Shown in pieces: positions 46,571-59,220 of a stretch of 64,000 nucleotides of DNA. Positions within the stretch are counted from its first letter, which is position 1; each line of letters opens with the position of its first letter. This DNA is from Diploscapter coronatus (Eukaryota > Nematoda > Chromadorea > Rhabditida > Rhabditidae), in NCBI GenBank assembly GCA_964036155.1, contig OZ038422.1:43609201-43673200 (forward strand), in the 5' to 3' direction. Made by a program: the position numbers and the translations under genes. The notes beneath the pieces were generated by a model. It ran no database searches. It was not told the origin of the DNA and saw nothing but the letters and a program-made list of their open reading frames with translations.

Positions 46571-48235
46571 ATTTCAATGAAATTTGCGATAAAAAGTCAC
46601 AAGCACAACTATTTCTACTTTGAAATAAAATCCAAGGATTGTTATTCAACGTTGGCTAATGACGCTTGCGTTATCGTTGCTAGAACAGCGTATTGCGTAT
46701 TAACTAGTTGAAAACGTACACACATAGCAGATACAAGTTTAGGCTGTCATGGATAATGATGCAAGCGTTACAGTTGTGTTGTCGATTACATAAGTCTGAT
46801 AAGAGTAAACCAGGATCGGGGGATAACTATATTCCGAATCAGAAGCGGAATGCAATTGTGATTTGGGCGCTTTTGGAAACTTTCGAAGCCCAGCATTACT
46901 TACGTAAATACTAGAGTATCAATTCTGAGTATATATTTTTTTCAAATCTTAATTAGTTATGCCTATGCCGAGTTCGGCATTATCCTAAATTTTCTGAACC
47001 GAATATTTCACGTGAAGAATGAATAATGCAATTGGGAGAAAAAATGGTTAGAAAGAAGGATAGATTTGGGGATCTAGCGCCCTGCGGCACAATCGCAATT
47101 CGATTCGCGAAATGATGCGGGCTGCAGGAGGAGAGGATGAACGGTAACTGCCGCGGATGGGAACGAAGGACGAACGACGCAGCGCTGAATGTCCCGAGGA
47201 AGGAAGGAAGGAAGGAAGGAAGGGGATTGGGAAAGACTGAGAGATGTTGGGTGGAAGAGACCACATATGCATACATGTAAACAACGATTCGGGAATAGTC
47301 AGGGGAGCTGGCGAATCTTGCCCAAAACTCGATAGCATAACTGCAAGCGGGTAAGGTTGAATTGGAATAATTGTGACATCATGATTACACAATTACCTCC
47401 TCTATGATCTAAAGTTAACAGAGATAGTGGACAAGCTGCGCACGTATTTCGCACTATCTCGTGCTTATTAACAATCAGTACAGATAAAGTCAGGCCAAAT
47501 GAAAGGGTGAGAAAGAGGCAAAAATCGAGAACCGTAATTCTGAGCAGAGATTTTTCTTAAGTTTTAATTTCTCAGAATTTAATTAGCATTTCTATCATCA
47601 TAAAATTACGGTATTGATGCCATTTTAGTTTCGTGCAAATGAGGTTCACAGGCTAATTACGTTTCTTGTTTTTCGATTATTAATAACATGATATTGTGAT
47701 TTCGTACAATACTTTTTAATGAGTGGGGATGTGATTGTCTCGCATCACTATGCAAATGATGATCTACATACTCAAGGATTCAACTAGATCTATGAAATCC
47801 AATGCAACTTTTTCCTTCTCGACTACAGACAATGTCTGATGGGATTGTAGACAAGTAGTCGATTGAATGAAGCTGTCACGGTTGAATGGTCGTGGAGATG
47901 CCAAGGACGAGAGAGAAAAGCGAACGCAAAAACATGTTGTGGCAGATGAAGCTGGGAGACTGAATGACAGAAACACTGGAGGAGGGCAGAGAATATGAAC
48001 GCAAATAGAGACGATCTTCGGACAATCTTGATGCAATATCCATTGTTCGCAATAATCTGGGATTCAACGCATCAAGTGCAAATCGAGAAGCTGCCAAATA
48101 ATAAGCATAGATTTAATTCGGTGAATGATAGTTATTTTAGTTCCTAAGACTGGTTTTCGATATTCAAAATGAGACATCAGTAGGATACAGCGATCTCCTC
48201 TCATTAGCAGCATTCTTACTCATTCATACACGGAC
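46571..48235. other. Spacer without supported genes
   Basis: Includes a GGAA microsatellite at 47197-47223 within a GC-richer purine block (47040-47230) that makes shadow ORFs on the minus strand. Nothing else is supported. Confidence 0.5.
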
Positions 48236-48604
48236 AATGAAAGCGCATAAGTAGAAACTCACAGATCTTGAAGAAACCTTCCAAATTCTCAAATAGGGAT
48301 GTTTGATGACGCTGACAAAAGTGATAAAATCAAAACTGAAAATGGAAACCTGGAACCAGAAAATCGGAGATAATCCTATTTTATTCTCTTTCTGTTTGAC
48401 ATGAAACAACTACCTCACATGTTTGGCAAGCGAATTAGCTCATTTCTCCAACAAGATACGAATGAAAAACGATTTTAAATTTCCCTTCTCCAGATCGCTA
48501 TTTTTCACTCTACGAGCTGATAATCACAATTAGCGTCATCCAAAATCCCTAGTTGGAAAGCTTCATCAAATCTGCGAGTTCCAACCTCTGCACTTCCCTT
48601 GTGC
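48236..48604. mobile_element. Foldback element, copy 1 (same family as 59699-60016)
   Basis: The left arm (about 48236-48316) and the right arm (about 48528-48604) are inverted copies sharing ACTC(A/G)CAGAT(C/T)TTGA, CTTTCCAA, AGGGAT and GATGACGCT. The same arm sequence, including GGGAAGTG and the AGATCTTGATGAAACTTTCC core, recurs at 59699-60016. There is no coding capacity. Confidence 0.7.
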
Positions 48605-48846
48605 ACTATATTAGCAAACAGATTGTTACCAAAATTGGCTGATGACTTAGCACATTACGCATGAACCAAATTTTTGAACATCTAATAAGGTGAAAATACT
48701 ATTGTCTACTCAAGATCATGAGTTTAAAGCGAAAGAAATTATTAAAACTAGGATATCTACGGCTACGAACCAATTCATACGAAAACTTACTACCGTAAAT
48801 TGGTCAAGGTTATTTTTTACTTGAAAGATCTTGCTATCATTTAACA

Positions 48847-49221
48847 AAGGAAACTATCAATGTGTTACTTACAGAATCGGTTCATATTTGCAGGGTAAAT
48901 CAATTCGGGCATATTGATAACGAATATCAGATTAAAAATGCCTTTTGTTCATCTTGTTTCCAGAATTTTGACCAACGCTTACCGCTTTCCTTTACTTTGT
49001 AAAAATTAACAATGAAAATTGACATACATTGCTGTGAGCGTTGACAATGTCATTACACTCTGCAGAAGCAAAGTTTTGAAAGGGAAAACTTTGAAGCCAA
49101 ATCTTGGGATTAGGATGAACGAAGAGCACTTTTTAACCTGATATCCCTTATCAACAGGTCCGAATTGACCTACTCTGCAAATATGAACCGATTCTGTAAG
49201 TAACACACTGATAGTTTCCCT
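48847..49221. repeat. Long inverted repeat, arms about 95 bp
   Basis: Left arm GGAAACTATCAATGTGTTAC, then TTACAGAATCGGTTCATATT and onward to ATATCAGATTAAAAA. The right arm on the opposite strand reads GGAAACTATCAGTGTGTTAC, then the identical TTACAGAATCGGTTCATATT and onward to ATATCAGGTTAAAAA. The arms are nearly identical over about 95 bases, so this is a recent foldback or MITE-like element. Confidence 0.85.
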
Positions 49222-50544
49222 CGTAAGACGACATCATTATACTTGAGATTTACGGGAAATCATGTGAAGATTATCATCGGAAATCGGCAATATTATGAAA
49301 GGTTGGGAAAATAGAATTTCGCGAAGTTTGAAGATGTGGGATAAAGTAAAACTGTTGGGTAGAAGGGGGATAAATGAGATTGTCGGGAGAAGGGAGGGAG
49401 GACGAGAGAAGCAGAGATGAAGGGGACGATTTGAAAAGCGCCTGCGGCATTAGATACCTAGACAGAGGGGGCTGCTGGGGAGGAGAAATAAGCCGAGATG
49501 GAGGTGGGTCAAGGGCATTTCGAAAGTTTCGGGAAGCACAAGGAGATCTGAGTGGAAAACATCCGAAAATAGGAAAGAGGAGTGGGAGGAAATAGGCTAC
49601 GGAAGGGAGAGAGATCGAGAAATTGCCGGAGGGCACGACAGTTCGGAGATACTTGGGATGACTGGCCTAAAGCATTGTGAAATAACACGTCAATTATTCC
49701 AAATCCCAAATAAACAACACATTACATCATCGAACAGTGGACAGGCTAACTGGAATTAGGAATTAGGAATTAGGAAAGGAAGGCGGCGAAACGCGCTCGA
49801 ATGCGGAAGAGGAGGAAGGGACGACGAGTAGAGAGATACGATAGATGATTGCACAATGGCAAACAAGTGAAGAACAGGGCATGGGAGATGAAGACAGAAG
49901 GCATCTGCCATGGATTGACGGATCGAAAATAGAAAAATGGGATGATGGAATGATGGAATGAGAGTGGAAGGAGACCTAGGCTTGTCCACCTCCTTCTTGT
50001 CCCTGTATCTATGTGTCTGATAGCTGCGAATTGTCCATCCACTCTCCACTACCTGCCAAACAAGACAATGCCTTTCTTCCCTTCCACCTTCTCTTCGTTC
50101 CCCCTTCTCCACAATCTCTACCCCCCTCCCTGATTCTTCTCGTTTCGCATCTTTAGCCATCGGCATCTCTGTCAGCCCATTCACATTATGCATTGCGATT
50201 GCATATTCACAATGAAGATCGTCGAATGGAAAAAGTTGAATGATTACATTTTTACAAAGAAAAATAATGACGTCAACAATTCAATTTCATTATTGCTGAA
50301 CGTGAAGCAAATCGTAACGATACATTGTTTACAAATTATTACTATTGGCTGCATTGCTACATTATCATTAAATAGCATACATGGATTTTTCCTTGTAAAA
50401 ATGCTGCGAAATGTATTTATTTATTCCATAAGTTTCTAGTTGCTATTACTAAGAATTGTTATTCGTAAATCCTCAACATATGTAGAATAAATGGTCAAAT
50501 ATTGGTTTAAAATTTTTCTTTAGTTCGACGTAACTAACTAAAAT
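49222..50544. other. Purine/pyrimidine-skewed spacer
   Basis: Contains a short GGAATTA tandem at about 49752-49776 and G/A-rich then C/T-rich blocks that give opposing shadow ORFs (49274-49636, 49756-50193). No gene is supported. Confidence 0.5.
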
Positions 50545-50930
50545 TTATTCGTTAAGATTCTTGAAATGATTGTATGAACCAGACATACAAAGAGTAATTT
50601 TGCAGTTAGTCATTAGGGTCCCCAAGTGGATGTGCCAAGTCTCATTTTGGATACATTTTTGCACATAAAGATAGTCTAGGTCGTAAATAAGACTTCCGCG
50701 AAGAAAAAATCCGCCACCCAAAGTGAATACATTTTCGCAAACGAAATATTGCTTGTGCATAGTTGTGTGTGGCTATTTTGTCTTGATTTTTGTACAGAAC
50801 CATTTTATCAGGTTTATCGTCGATCTAAATAGGATTTTTGAGACATTCGGGGTTCGAAGGGTGCCTTCTTCCTAAATTTTCTGTTTCAAATTACCACGTT
50901 TCTACTACAAACGCATTTCTGCAAGGAGGT
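50545..50930 (-). pseudogene. Kelch-like gene remnant upstream of the F-box/kelch gene
   Basis: The minus-strand frame at 50760-50545 encodes a kelch-like stretch (CENVFTLGGGFFLRGSLIYD, later NETWHIHLGTLM), with the Gly-Gly and the spaced Trp expected in a kelch blade. The frame breaks upstream, and no other blades or F-box are found. The sequence has a diverged partner at 20380-20720. It is best read as a truncated, inverted paralogue of the gene at 51129. A small functional gene is less likely. Confidence 0.45.
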
Positions 50931-51128
50931 GGAGTTTGGGGACTAAGTTTAGCAATTGATTTCTAATTTGATAAAAATCGCGAGGCATCAATTTAGTAGT
51001 CCCATTTTCCTTTCTTCAATGATCAATTTTAAACTCAGTAATTGCAGACTTTCTCATTCAATCAATACTCTTTTACTATCTCCATTTTGAAATAATACCA
51101 TGGTGATTGTTCAGGTTCCTTAACAAAG

Positions 51129-52372
51129 ATGTTAGCCAATTTACCAGTCGAAATTATATTGCTGGTCTGCCAATATCCCGAATTCAAGGACCTGGGACAA
51201 TTGGCCTGGACTAACAAACGGATGATGCAAATTATCAAGAAATATCTGCCGAAAGCACTTGAGAGGAAAATTTTACTCTACAGTAGGGAAATATTTCTTG
51301 TATGAGCGAAAATTAATTTTAGTATTTAGTGCCTTATAAAAATGCTAATATTTGGGAAAGAAAAATTTGTCTATTCGATTCGCATACTATTTATGTTAAG
51401 CAGGTTGCGAAATTTGCTAATTATTATGAGCCATATGAAGTAGCAACTACAAAGGATAAAGTAGATTATTTTATTTGCCATTGCCAATTTTGTAAATTTT
51501 AGATTTTTGCATTGCACCATTGGGATATGGAAAACTGGTTTGAAATTTTTGACCTGAACACTCGACAAATCACTAGAGGTAAAATTACAAAAACCAATAG
51601 ATTGGTTTAATTTTATTGCATTCTTTTCAGGGCCAGATCCTCCTGAATGGCGTAAATATGCATCTGTGGCTTATTTCAAAGACAAATTGTATTATTTGGG
51701 TGGAGGCACGAATCGAATTGATGTAAGAAGATCGAATGAAAGTCCATAAAATAGTTTATTCAGGTTTTAATAGATGGAGAATGGCAAACAGGACCTACAT
51801 TTCCTCTTTCGATTCGTTATGTTCAAACAATAACATGCGATGAAATTTTATACGGTTACATTAAAACATATTCATTATTGTAATTATGGGTATTCAGTTA
51901 TTGATGGTCGTGAAAGTAGAAAGATATATCGATTATCAGACGATGAACGGGAATGGATTGAAACCGGAGAGATTCCAGAAAGACTCGATTCTTTTGGAGT
52001 TGCATCGCTAAATGGAAAAATTTACATAATTGGAGGATGGAAGTCGTTAATTTTGTATGATAAATAATGTACCATTATATATTTAGCTATCCTAATATAT
52101 TAAATTCCTGTCTGTGTTTCGATCCCTTAGCTCCAGTTGACAATCGAATTTCTAAAATCGCATATATGAAGTATGCTAGATGTTTTCATTCTCTTGCTAC
52201 TGCGAATGGAAAATTGTTTGCGATCGGAGGGTGAGCTGAGATTTTGCATGCCTTTATACGAAATATTTGTTAACTTAGATTTCAAGAAGATCTATGGAAA
52301 AATTTTTGCAACTCAATCGAGAAATACGATCCACAAACGAATAAATGGCGTAAAGTGGGAAAATTAACATAA
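51129..52372 (+). CDS. F-box protein with kelch repeats, 8 exons, about 308 aa
   Basis: Probable substrate-recognition subunit of an SCF ubiquitin ligase: the F-box would bind Skp1 and the kelch blades a target. Exons: 51129-51282, 51330-51460, 51503-51578, 51631-51722, 51764-51854, 51898-52042, 52087-52230 and 52279-52372. All are GT...AG and in phase. The F-box is at residues 1-45 (MLANLPVEIILLVCQYPEF, then KDLGQLAWTNKRMMQIIKK). Kelch blades follow, with KLYYLGGGTNRID, SLNGKIYIIGG, ATANGKLFAIGG and the closing strand YDPQTNKWRKVG; only part of a six-blade propeller is evident. An alternative first junction (51299/51323) would need a 23-nt intron. The stop TAA is followed at once by AATAAA. 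An acceptor-like TTCAG lies 15 bases before the ATG. Its last exon and 3' flank are duplicated at 7815-8050. Confidence 0.9.
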
Positions 52373-52378
52373 AATAAA
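52373..52378 (+). terminator. Polyadenylation signal of the F-box/kelch gene
   Basis: AATAAA directly after the stop codon; a second AATAAA-type hexamer follows about 55 bases downstream (CCAATAAAATG). The short 3' UTR is retained in the duplicated fragment at 7815-8050. Confidence 0.5.
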
Positions 52379-53381
52379 GCCTTTTGTGATTATAATAATC
52401 TCGGATTTCATATAGAAATTTGATCCAATAAAATGTGAAGTAATAATTTAATTTCAACGAATATGATACAGACAACTCTCGAAGATATCCAGTAGTGATG
52501 AGGGAAAAATTAAATAACATAAAACTAAAATTTTACATGTAATTATGTCATAATTATCAGCTAAATGATCGAAAATTGTCACAATTTGGCAAATTAAAAT
52601 CATAAATCTATTCAAACGGCATCATTTTCACAAAATTACATCAAGCTGTATAAAAATAAGGGAAAGAGATTGCCCAATGAATAACTTACCCGCAATTATC
52701 ACTAACTAACGCATTGTCGTTCTATTCAGCTCTTCCCAGCAAAGTCGTTCACTATGCTTTCCAAACGAGCCAAAACCCATGCAGTTTTGTCTAAAAATAT
52801 GTCCAAATAAGCGAATTTTAGAAGTTTTCATTTATCGAAGACTTATTTTTGACGAAACCTCAAATTTCCGAACGTGATTTTCATAAACACAAATATCTAC
52901 GATATAAATTTCCAAATATAAAATGTTTATTTTTACTTGAAAATTCAAGGATATAATTTTACCCACCACAATTGTACATATTTCATGCATTACGGTGCTC
53001 AACACAATCACACATCAATTTCTTTGACGTTTTTCAGCACATTTTGACAGAAATCGATATTCAAAAAGTCTTATTTTATTGTCTAATAATCTGTGGACTA
53101 AATGCTGTCCAATAAAAAAAGACTCATCAAATTTGGTTCAGAAATAAGAACGTTGTTTTTTTCCGAGATTGGATCTGAAAACATTCGATCTACCGTAATC
53201 CGCTACAGTAATCGATCTTCAAAAAAAAGTTATCACCATGAAAATCAGCCCGATTTGCGGACCCCTGTTTATACCCACTTTGCTTAGACTTTGGTTTTTG
53301 CTGACACTCACTCTTAATTATAGACATTTCAATTTGTAAATAAACAGGTGAATTTATTTCCCATTTCAGGTTAAGCGAACT

Positions 53382-53459
53382 ATGGCTCGAACTATTTGGC
53401 TTACATTATCCATGTGTGCAGCTTTGTTTATCAGTCAAAATCACTCTCATAGGAAGTAG
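53382..53459 (+). CDS. Short ORF with signal-peptide-like sequence (low confidence)
   Basis: A 25-codon frame: MARTIWLTLSMCAALFIS followed by QNHSHRK and TAG. It starts 12 bases after a good acceptor (CCCATTTCAG), an arrangement shared with real genes in this window. It could be the first exon of an unseen gene, a tiny secreted peptide or chance. Confidence 0.2.
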   Translation: MARTIWLTLSMCAALFISQNHSHRK

Positions 53460-53949
53460 ATTATTATGGGATTGAATATTGTTGATCAAGTGCAATCCCT
53501 TCACATTTCATTCGGCCAGCAACCAGTTGTTGTCCACTAGCATCTCCCTCTATTTCCATTCGATTCCATCTCTATCCACTCCCTTTTCCCTTAACTTCCC
53601 ATCTCTCTGGCAGCCTCTCTGCAACTCACCGGTTATTGTTCAGTCCATACTCGTGCTACCTGCTACCTGTCCACTGCAATAGTAGCAGCTAGATCATCCG
53701 CTTAGCTCGAAGGTTTTCATTTATTTCTAACAATTTGATATTTCTCTTTCATCATTCATTTACTACGGCTATTTTTATTCAAATAGTTTTCTTCATTTTC
53801 TTTCGTTGACCCTGACATTGTGTGACAGATTCTATTCATTTCGCCAGAATTTTTATGGTAATTTAGCAATTTGATGTACTCCATGAACTTTTTGTTCATT
53901 CCAAATTACGAAAATAGCAGGTGAGGATTTGTGAAGAAATTGAGGTTGG

Positions 53950-54114
53950 AACGGAGAAAAATAGTGCGCTCAAGTAAAGAAAAGGGGAGAAGGTCGAACT
54001 TGAATTGAGCAGTGAACAGTACACAAACTTGGATGCATTGTGTGGATGAAGGGAGGGAGGGGAGGACAGTTTTGCGAGTGCAGGAGATTGAAGGACACAG
54101 CGAATTGAGAACGC
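53950..54114 (+). promoter_or_regulatory. Candidate 5' non-coding exon of blimp-1
   Basis: A strong donor (CGC then GTAAGT at 54115-54120) closes a purine-rich segment. The first coding exon of blimp-1 is preceded by a good acceptor (TTTTGCAG ending at 59220), so a 5.1-kb 5' UTR intron is possible. The exon start is a guess. Confidence 0.25.
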
Positions 54115-57100
54115 GTAAGTCCTACAGATGCTTGCTGTCGTGTTGCACTTCGCCAGTCGATGCTCTCTCGAGATGGAAGAATGTCCGTCTGATGGAAGTG
54201 GTAGTGTAGTGCGTAGATCGAGATGCAGAGGTAGAGGCAGAGGCAGCAGCGAGCAGACCGGCTACCGCTCGGGCTGCGCGTCCGTTGCCGCGATCGTCCT
54301 TGCCACGCGCTGACCTATTTCTCTTCCTCCCCATCCACTCTTCACTTCTTTCTCGTGTTCAATAGCCTCAAGGCCTAACTCTCTCTCTTTCTCCCTCTGC
54401 ATGCTGTATCTCTCCCCATCTAACTAGCCATCGACTGTATTGCAATGCATCAATGCAGTTCTATGTTCCTCTCCATTCCTGTGCCTGTCCAGGCAGAGCC
54501 AGTCCCCGTCTCCATTTACTTCTTCTTCCACTCACCAGTCCATTGCAGCCGTCGTCGTCGATGGCTGGGCTGTAAAGAATCGCCCGATCTTGCCACGTAC
54601 CTTCGCAATTCACTTTTTTATTGACCTTTTTGCATTTCAAATCTTTAGCCTTTCCTCTCAATTCCTGGCTACATTTGTCCATATCCACTGACGAACTAGG
54701 CATAAGAAGGAAATTATTTGATTCTTGAAAAGGCAAAAAATAATCTTTTATTAGTGAAGTTAGTGGTAACTAGGGATGTTAGGAGTTAAGATGTTTTCAA
54801 CTCGGACTCATAGATTTTATTCCAAGAGCTAGAACTCACTATCAAATGCGAATTCGAAATCGAGTCTCTGTTTATAAATATTCACGAATGCAAACGTTGA
54901 AGATAAAGAGCTGTTGAAGGAATTCGCAAATCATGCATTAGTTGAAATCCCATTTCAGCTTTATTATGGGTGATACCATTCAGATTTTGAAAATTTTTAA
55001 AGCTAGTCCTGAGCGAATATCGATTTCATTCTATTCCTAGCTAAAATGAATCGCAAATTACCTAACAAATCATAGTCAACTTTTTTACACTTCCTAAGCG
55101 ATCTGTTCTATCACAAATAAAATGTGCAAATTTCATTCATTGTGAACTATGCTTAAGAAATTATTCAGTAGCCCATCTTGTTAGTTGGATGCTGTTTAGT
55201 GCAGAACTGTTCAGAGCTGAGGTTTCTCAGAGTCAAATTATATTCGAATTTTTCTCCAGACTGGAAGGATTTGATTGATTTTATCTACTTGGTATATGTT
55301 CATGAAATCATTGCATGCCTTTTATCTGCTCAAGTCAGCATCACTAAATTTATGACCATCCATCCTGTTCGATATTTCGCTTAGGAGATCACCAGCGCGA
55401 TCATTGCGAACACGTCCATTCCTGTGTGGAAGAAATGGAAGTGGAGCAGAAATTGGATGCATTTCGACAGAAAAGGAAGGCATCTGGCTGTCTTGTAATG
55501 TTAGTTTTTCATTCGCTTGGATTTGCTTTATTCTGATGCGGTTTTGGCAATCTCGAAATGCTTGAGACGCATTGAATGGGAGAAGGAATGATCGGAGAGA
55601 TAGAAGAAGAAGAAGAAGACAGACGACAAGAGGATTGCTGCTGTTGGCTGTTAGAAGGGGGTCTGAAGAGGACGAGATGTTGTCGATGGGCGAGGGGATT
55701 GGGGGATTGGATGCATGTTGTGGACAGCGCCAAAGCATCTCTGCGCAGCGCCAGCGCAACGAATAAAGGGAGCGAGGCCGCTCTCTGCCTCTCTCCTCCA
55801 CAGTATCTCCCTTCATCCCTTCTCTCACTCTCAGCACGATCTCTCCTTCCTTCCCTTCCCTTTCTACCGTCTTCACTTATTCTCCATTTCTCCCCGTATT
55901 TTCCAGTAAATAAATTTTCATTATGCAAGAATCCAAGGTACAATAGTCACATTTCTCGACTCTTTATCCCCGTCAAAATTAGTCCCCCCATGATGTATCA
56001 CTTTCATTAAAGGAAGCTTATGAAGTACGACTTTCTTGAAGAGTTCATCTTAATGTCGACTTATCGATTGTTTGTTTACTTCACATTCGATATCGGTCAT
56101 TGATTCGTCACAGTTACATCATCCGTTTGAAAGCTATCCGGCCTCTATTCCATATGAAATCTCCTTTCGCTTATCGATCCTATCTCTCCTCTAGCTATCG
56201 CGAATTACTGTAGCTTTAGCGAAAATTTTTGCGTAGGAGAACAACCTTTTAATTTTTGTTACGATTTCTCAATATGCACTCATCTAGCTAGTTGATTCTG
56301 ACGACAGAATGTGATCTTTAATTGTGAAAATTTGAAATTTATCATATGATTTTTTCGGTTTATATTATGCATTCCCATTTCTTTTCTTACATTCAATTAC
56401 TCCCATATATTATCTATGTTTCAACTTTAAATTCTACCAACAACTTTTTCGTTTCATTCATTTGCGATTCCGTGGATGTCTTCATCCCTCGTGGCCGACT
56501 TCTTCATTGTTCATTGATTTACAGTAATTTGTTGTCGCGTCCATTCTTTCATTCTCATTTCGAGCTTATTTTGTCTTGCCCTGTTTCTTTCCTCGTCATT
56601 TTCTTGTTCATGTTGGGATGTATTTTGCTGAATTTGGGCTGATTTAGTTGTTCGTCCCGCAGATTGCGCCCTGCGCCCTGCAACTCTGACCTTGCACTCT
56701 CTATGTACCAGTCGGTGCCCTGAGCGAAATAGAGAAACACCAAAAGAATCGAGGAGAAATGCGAATGCGAAAAGACGAAAAGAAAAGGGAAACCGGGACG
56801 AAGGAAGAGGGGAGGGACGGTCGCGAATGAGAAAAAATAGAAAAGAGGAGAAGATTTTCCCTAAACACAGCATCAGGGCCAGGCCAGGCCAGACCAGCCC
56901 AGGTATATGGGCTAGGCAAGGGATTGCATGAGATGAGATTGAAAGCAAAAGGGTGGAATGGGAGAGACAGGACTATCGGGGAAATCAGGGAGAAAGGAGA
57001 GAAATGATGCAAGGACTGGTGGGGACGGTACATGAAAGCTGATGGATGTTGATGATTCGAGAAATAAAAGAAAGGAAAAGGATATAAGAGACGGGGGTGC

Positions 57101-59220
57101 GTTGCATCTGACATGAAATGCAATTCGTGTACAAAAACAAATTTCGATGAAGCCACTGCGTTCCTTGCAGACAGAAAATCTATTCGAACACATAATAAGA
57201 AAGGAAGAACTTGGATATCGCGTTGTATCGATTACCGAAGAGAAATGTATTGCCACTTTTCCAATAGCTCAGTGGTGAATTTCACGTAGTCCTTCAGGAA
57301 GAAAAGTTATCGTTTTTCTTACCTCGAAAAAAGTGTTACGAGGGATGACCGTTCTTTCATTTTTTGTTGACCCGTTTGAATTTTGCGTGCTCAAATTTCT
57401 TTCCTCTTGTCTCGTTACAGTATCCTTTTCATGCCAGCCACTCTCGTGTCCTCCCCTCTTTGCAATGGCCGTATCTTTTCCCTCTCATCTTTCTCTAGTC
57501 CTACGACAACCGTAGCGTTCACTTCAGCTATCCAGTGCCTGTTCCTCCCTTCCCTGTCCACTTTCGCTCTACAAACCCGTCTTCTCGTGTGCCTTTTCTT
57601 TCCTCCGTCCATTGGCATGTCCAACCGTCCCTCTGTCTGTTCATAACATCGCCATCATCTTCCTCCCCAGCCATTCACGTCATCCTCTCTTCCCTTCACC
57701 ATTTCCCTGTTGCCAGTTGCATCTACTTCATCCGTCCACTTGTATTCCATTCCCTCATGCCTCCATTCCCCTGCATCAAGACCAATTAGCCCTCTTCCCT
57801 CACCAGTCCCACAATTCCCCACTCTCTCAGCAGTTGTCCACTCAGCGCCTCTCCAAATGGGCGGAGTCGGCGCTCTGCTTCTGCTTATTTTATCTAGCTG
57901 AGGGGAATTCTGGATCTCAGCAGAAAACCAGCTTGGCAGAGGGCTTTCAGCTTGCAGCCGATTTCTTAGCGAATGAATGGGTCTGCATTGGACGGGGAAT
58001 GGGCGAGGGCTAGGGAGATTCAGAGAGATGGAGGAATGCATCTTCGCCCTCTGCCAGAATGCAGTTGGAGACTGGCGACTAGCCGATTTCTCCATTCTTC
58101 AGCCGAAGAAGACGAAAGTTGTTTCAATTACGTGAAATCTGGCTGTCCGCTGAGAATTCGAGTGAAATGGATGTACAATGGAAGGAGAAGGCATAAATGA
58201 ATTTAATGAACGATTAGACGAAGCTGGATAATGAACAGAGTAATTTCGATGCTTGAAAATTTCTTTACGAAAATTATGAAAATCGAACGAAATATTGAAA
58301 ATAAATTGGAATTCGAGCGAGCAATAATGAAGAAATGAAACTGCTATTGTAAAAACAACGAAAATGTCGACCGGAAGGAAATTCTCGGACCATTTTTGGC
58401 AATTACTCACGACCTTATGTTCTTTATGGTTGGACCTTGGCCCCACCCATCTGCAACCTTGCTGCGCCATTGTACACCGTTCTCAATCGGATAAATATTG
58501 GTCGTTGTTTTGACAATTGAGCTCACTCATCGTTCATTCCTTTTGCACACTCGTTCGTTTTCTTAGACTTTTACTTCGATTCCCTTTCTTCAGGAACAAA
58601 AATGGAACGTTTAGAAAGGATAAAGTTCACAAGACCGTGGCGTGCCTCAAATTATCTATTCATTTTTCAATCATCGATTTTTCAGCTCAGTTCCAGTTAT
58701 TTTCTAATCTTTTTTTTCTCTAAAAATTCGCATGCCAAAGACAATACTTTTCTGATTATGATCAGTTTTATATGAGAATCCCTTCATTCAATAAGTTAGA
58801 GAAACCCGTGCGATTTTTCAAATTAATCAAGATACACTTTCTGAAAATTACAAGCTGTAAGACTAGAGAATGTGCAAAAATTCGGGAAGAAACTATCTAG
58901 TAAAACAAATCAATGTGCCAATTGAACAGCCTGCGTAAAACGTGTAGGAAAAGCAAGCCTTATCGGTCAGAAAAAAGATGCGAATAAACGAGTGGGGAGA
59001 TTGAAGACGAGGGCAGCTCCAGAGCAGGAAATAAGGGCGCAGGCCAGTTCATCACTCAATAAGCAATCAGCATTTCTCCACACACCGGTTGCATCTTTCT
59101 TCTTCCCTCTCTTCTCTAAACAACGATTTCTTTCTCGCTTTTTTTAATCATTTTTATCGCTTTGAGCTTATGGTTTACTCGTCGAAATTTTGATGTGTGT
59201 GTTTTCTCGTTATTTTGCAG

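Larger units (their letters stand above)
52379..59218. other. Long upstream region of blimp-1
   Basis: No complete coding gene is supported over 6.8 kb. Many overlapping ORFs of 60-180 codons arise from C/T- or G/A-skewed DNA (55320-56010, 56500-57260, 57330-58100). Notable items are a short signal-peptide-like ORF at 53382-53459, a candidate non-coding exon ending at 54114, and a GC-rich block at 54120-54310. Confidence 0.5.

Noticed and set aside
51300..51322. A 23-nt intron in the F-box/kelch gene
   Set aside because: The frame is open with this intron, but a normal 47-nt intron (51283-51329) with GTAGGG and TTTAG ends also gives an open, in-phase frame and is more plausible.
55322..58095. 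Cluster of 120-184-codon ORFs on both strands
   Set aside because: All overlap one another in C/T- or G/A-skewed DNA, and none has a domain or a coherent exon chain.
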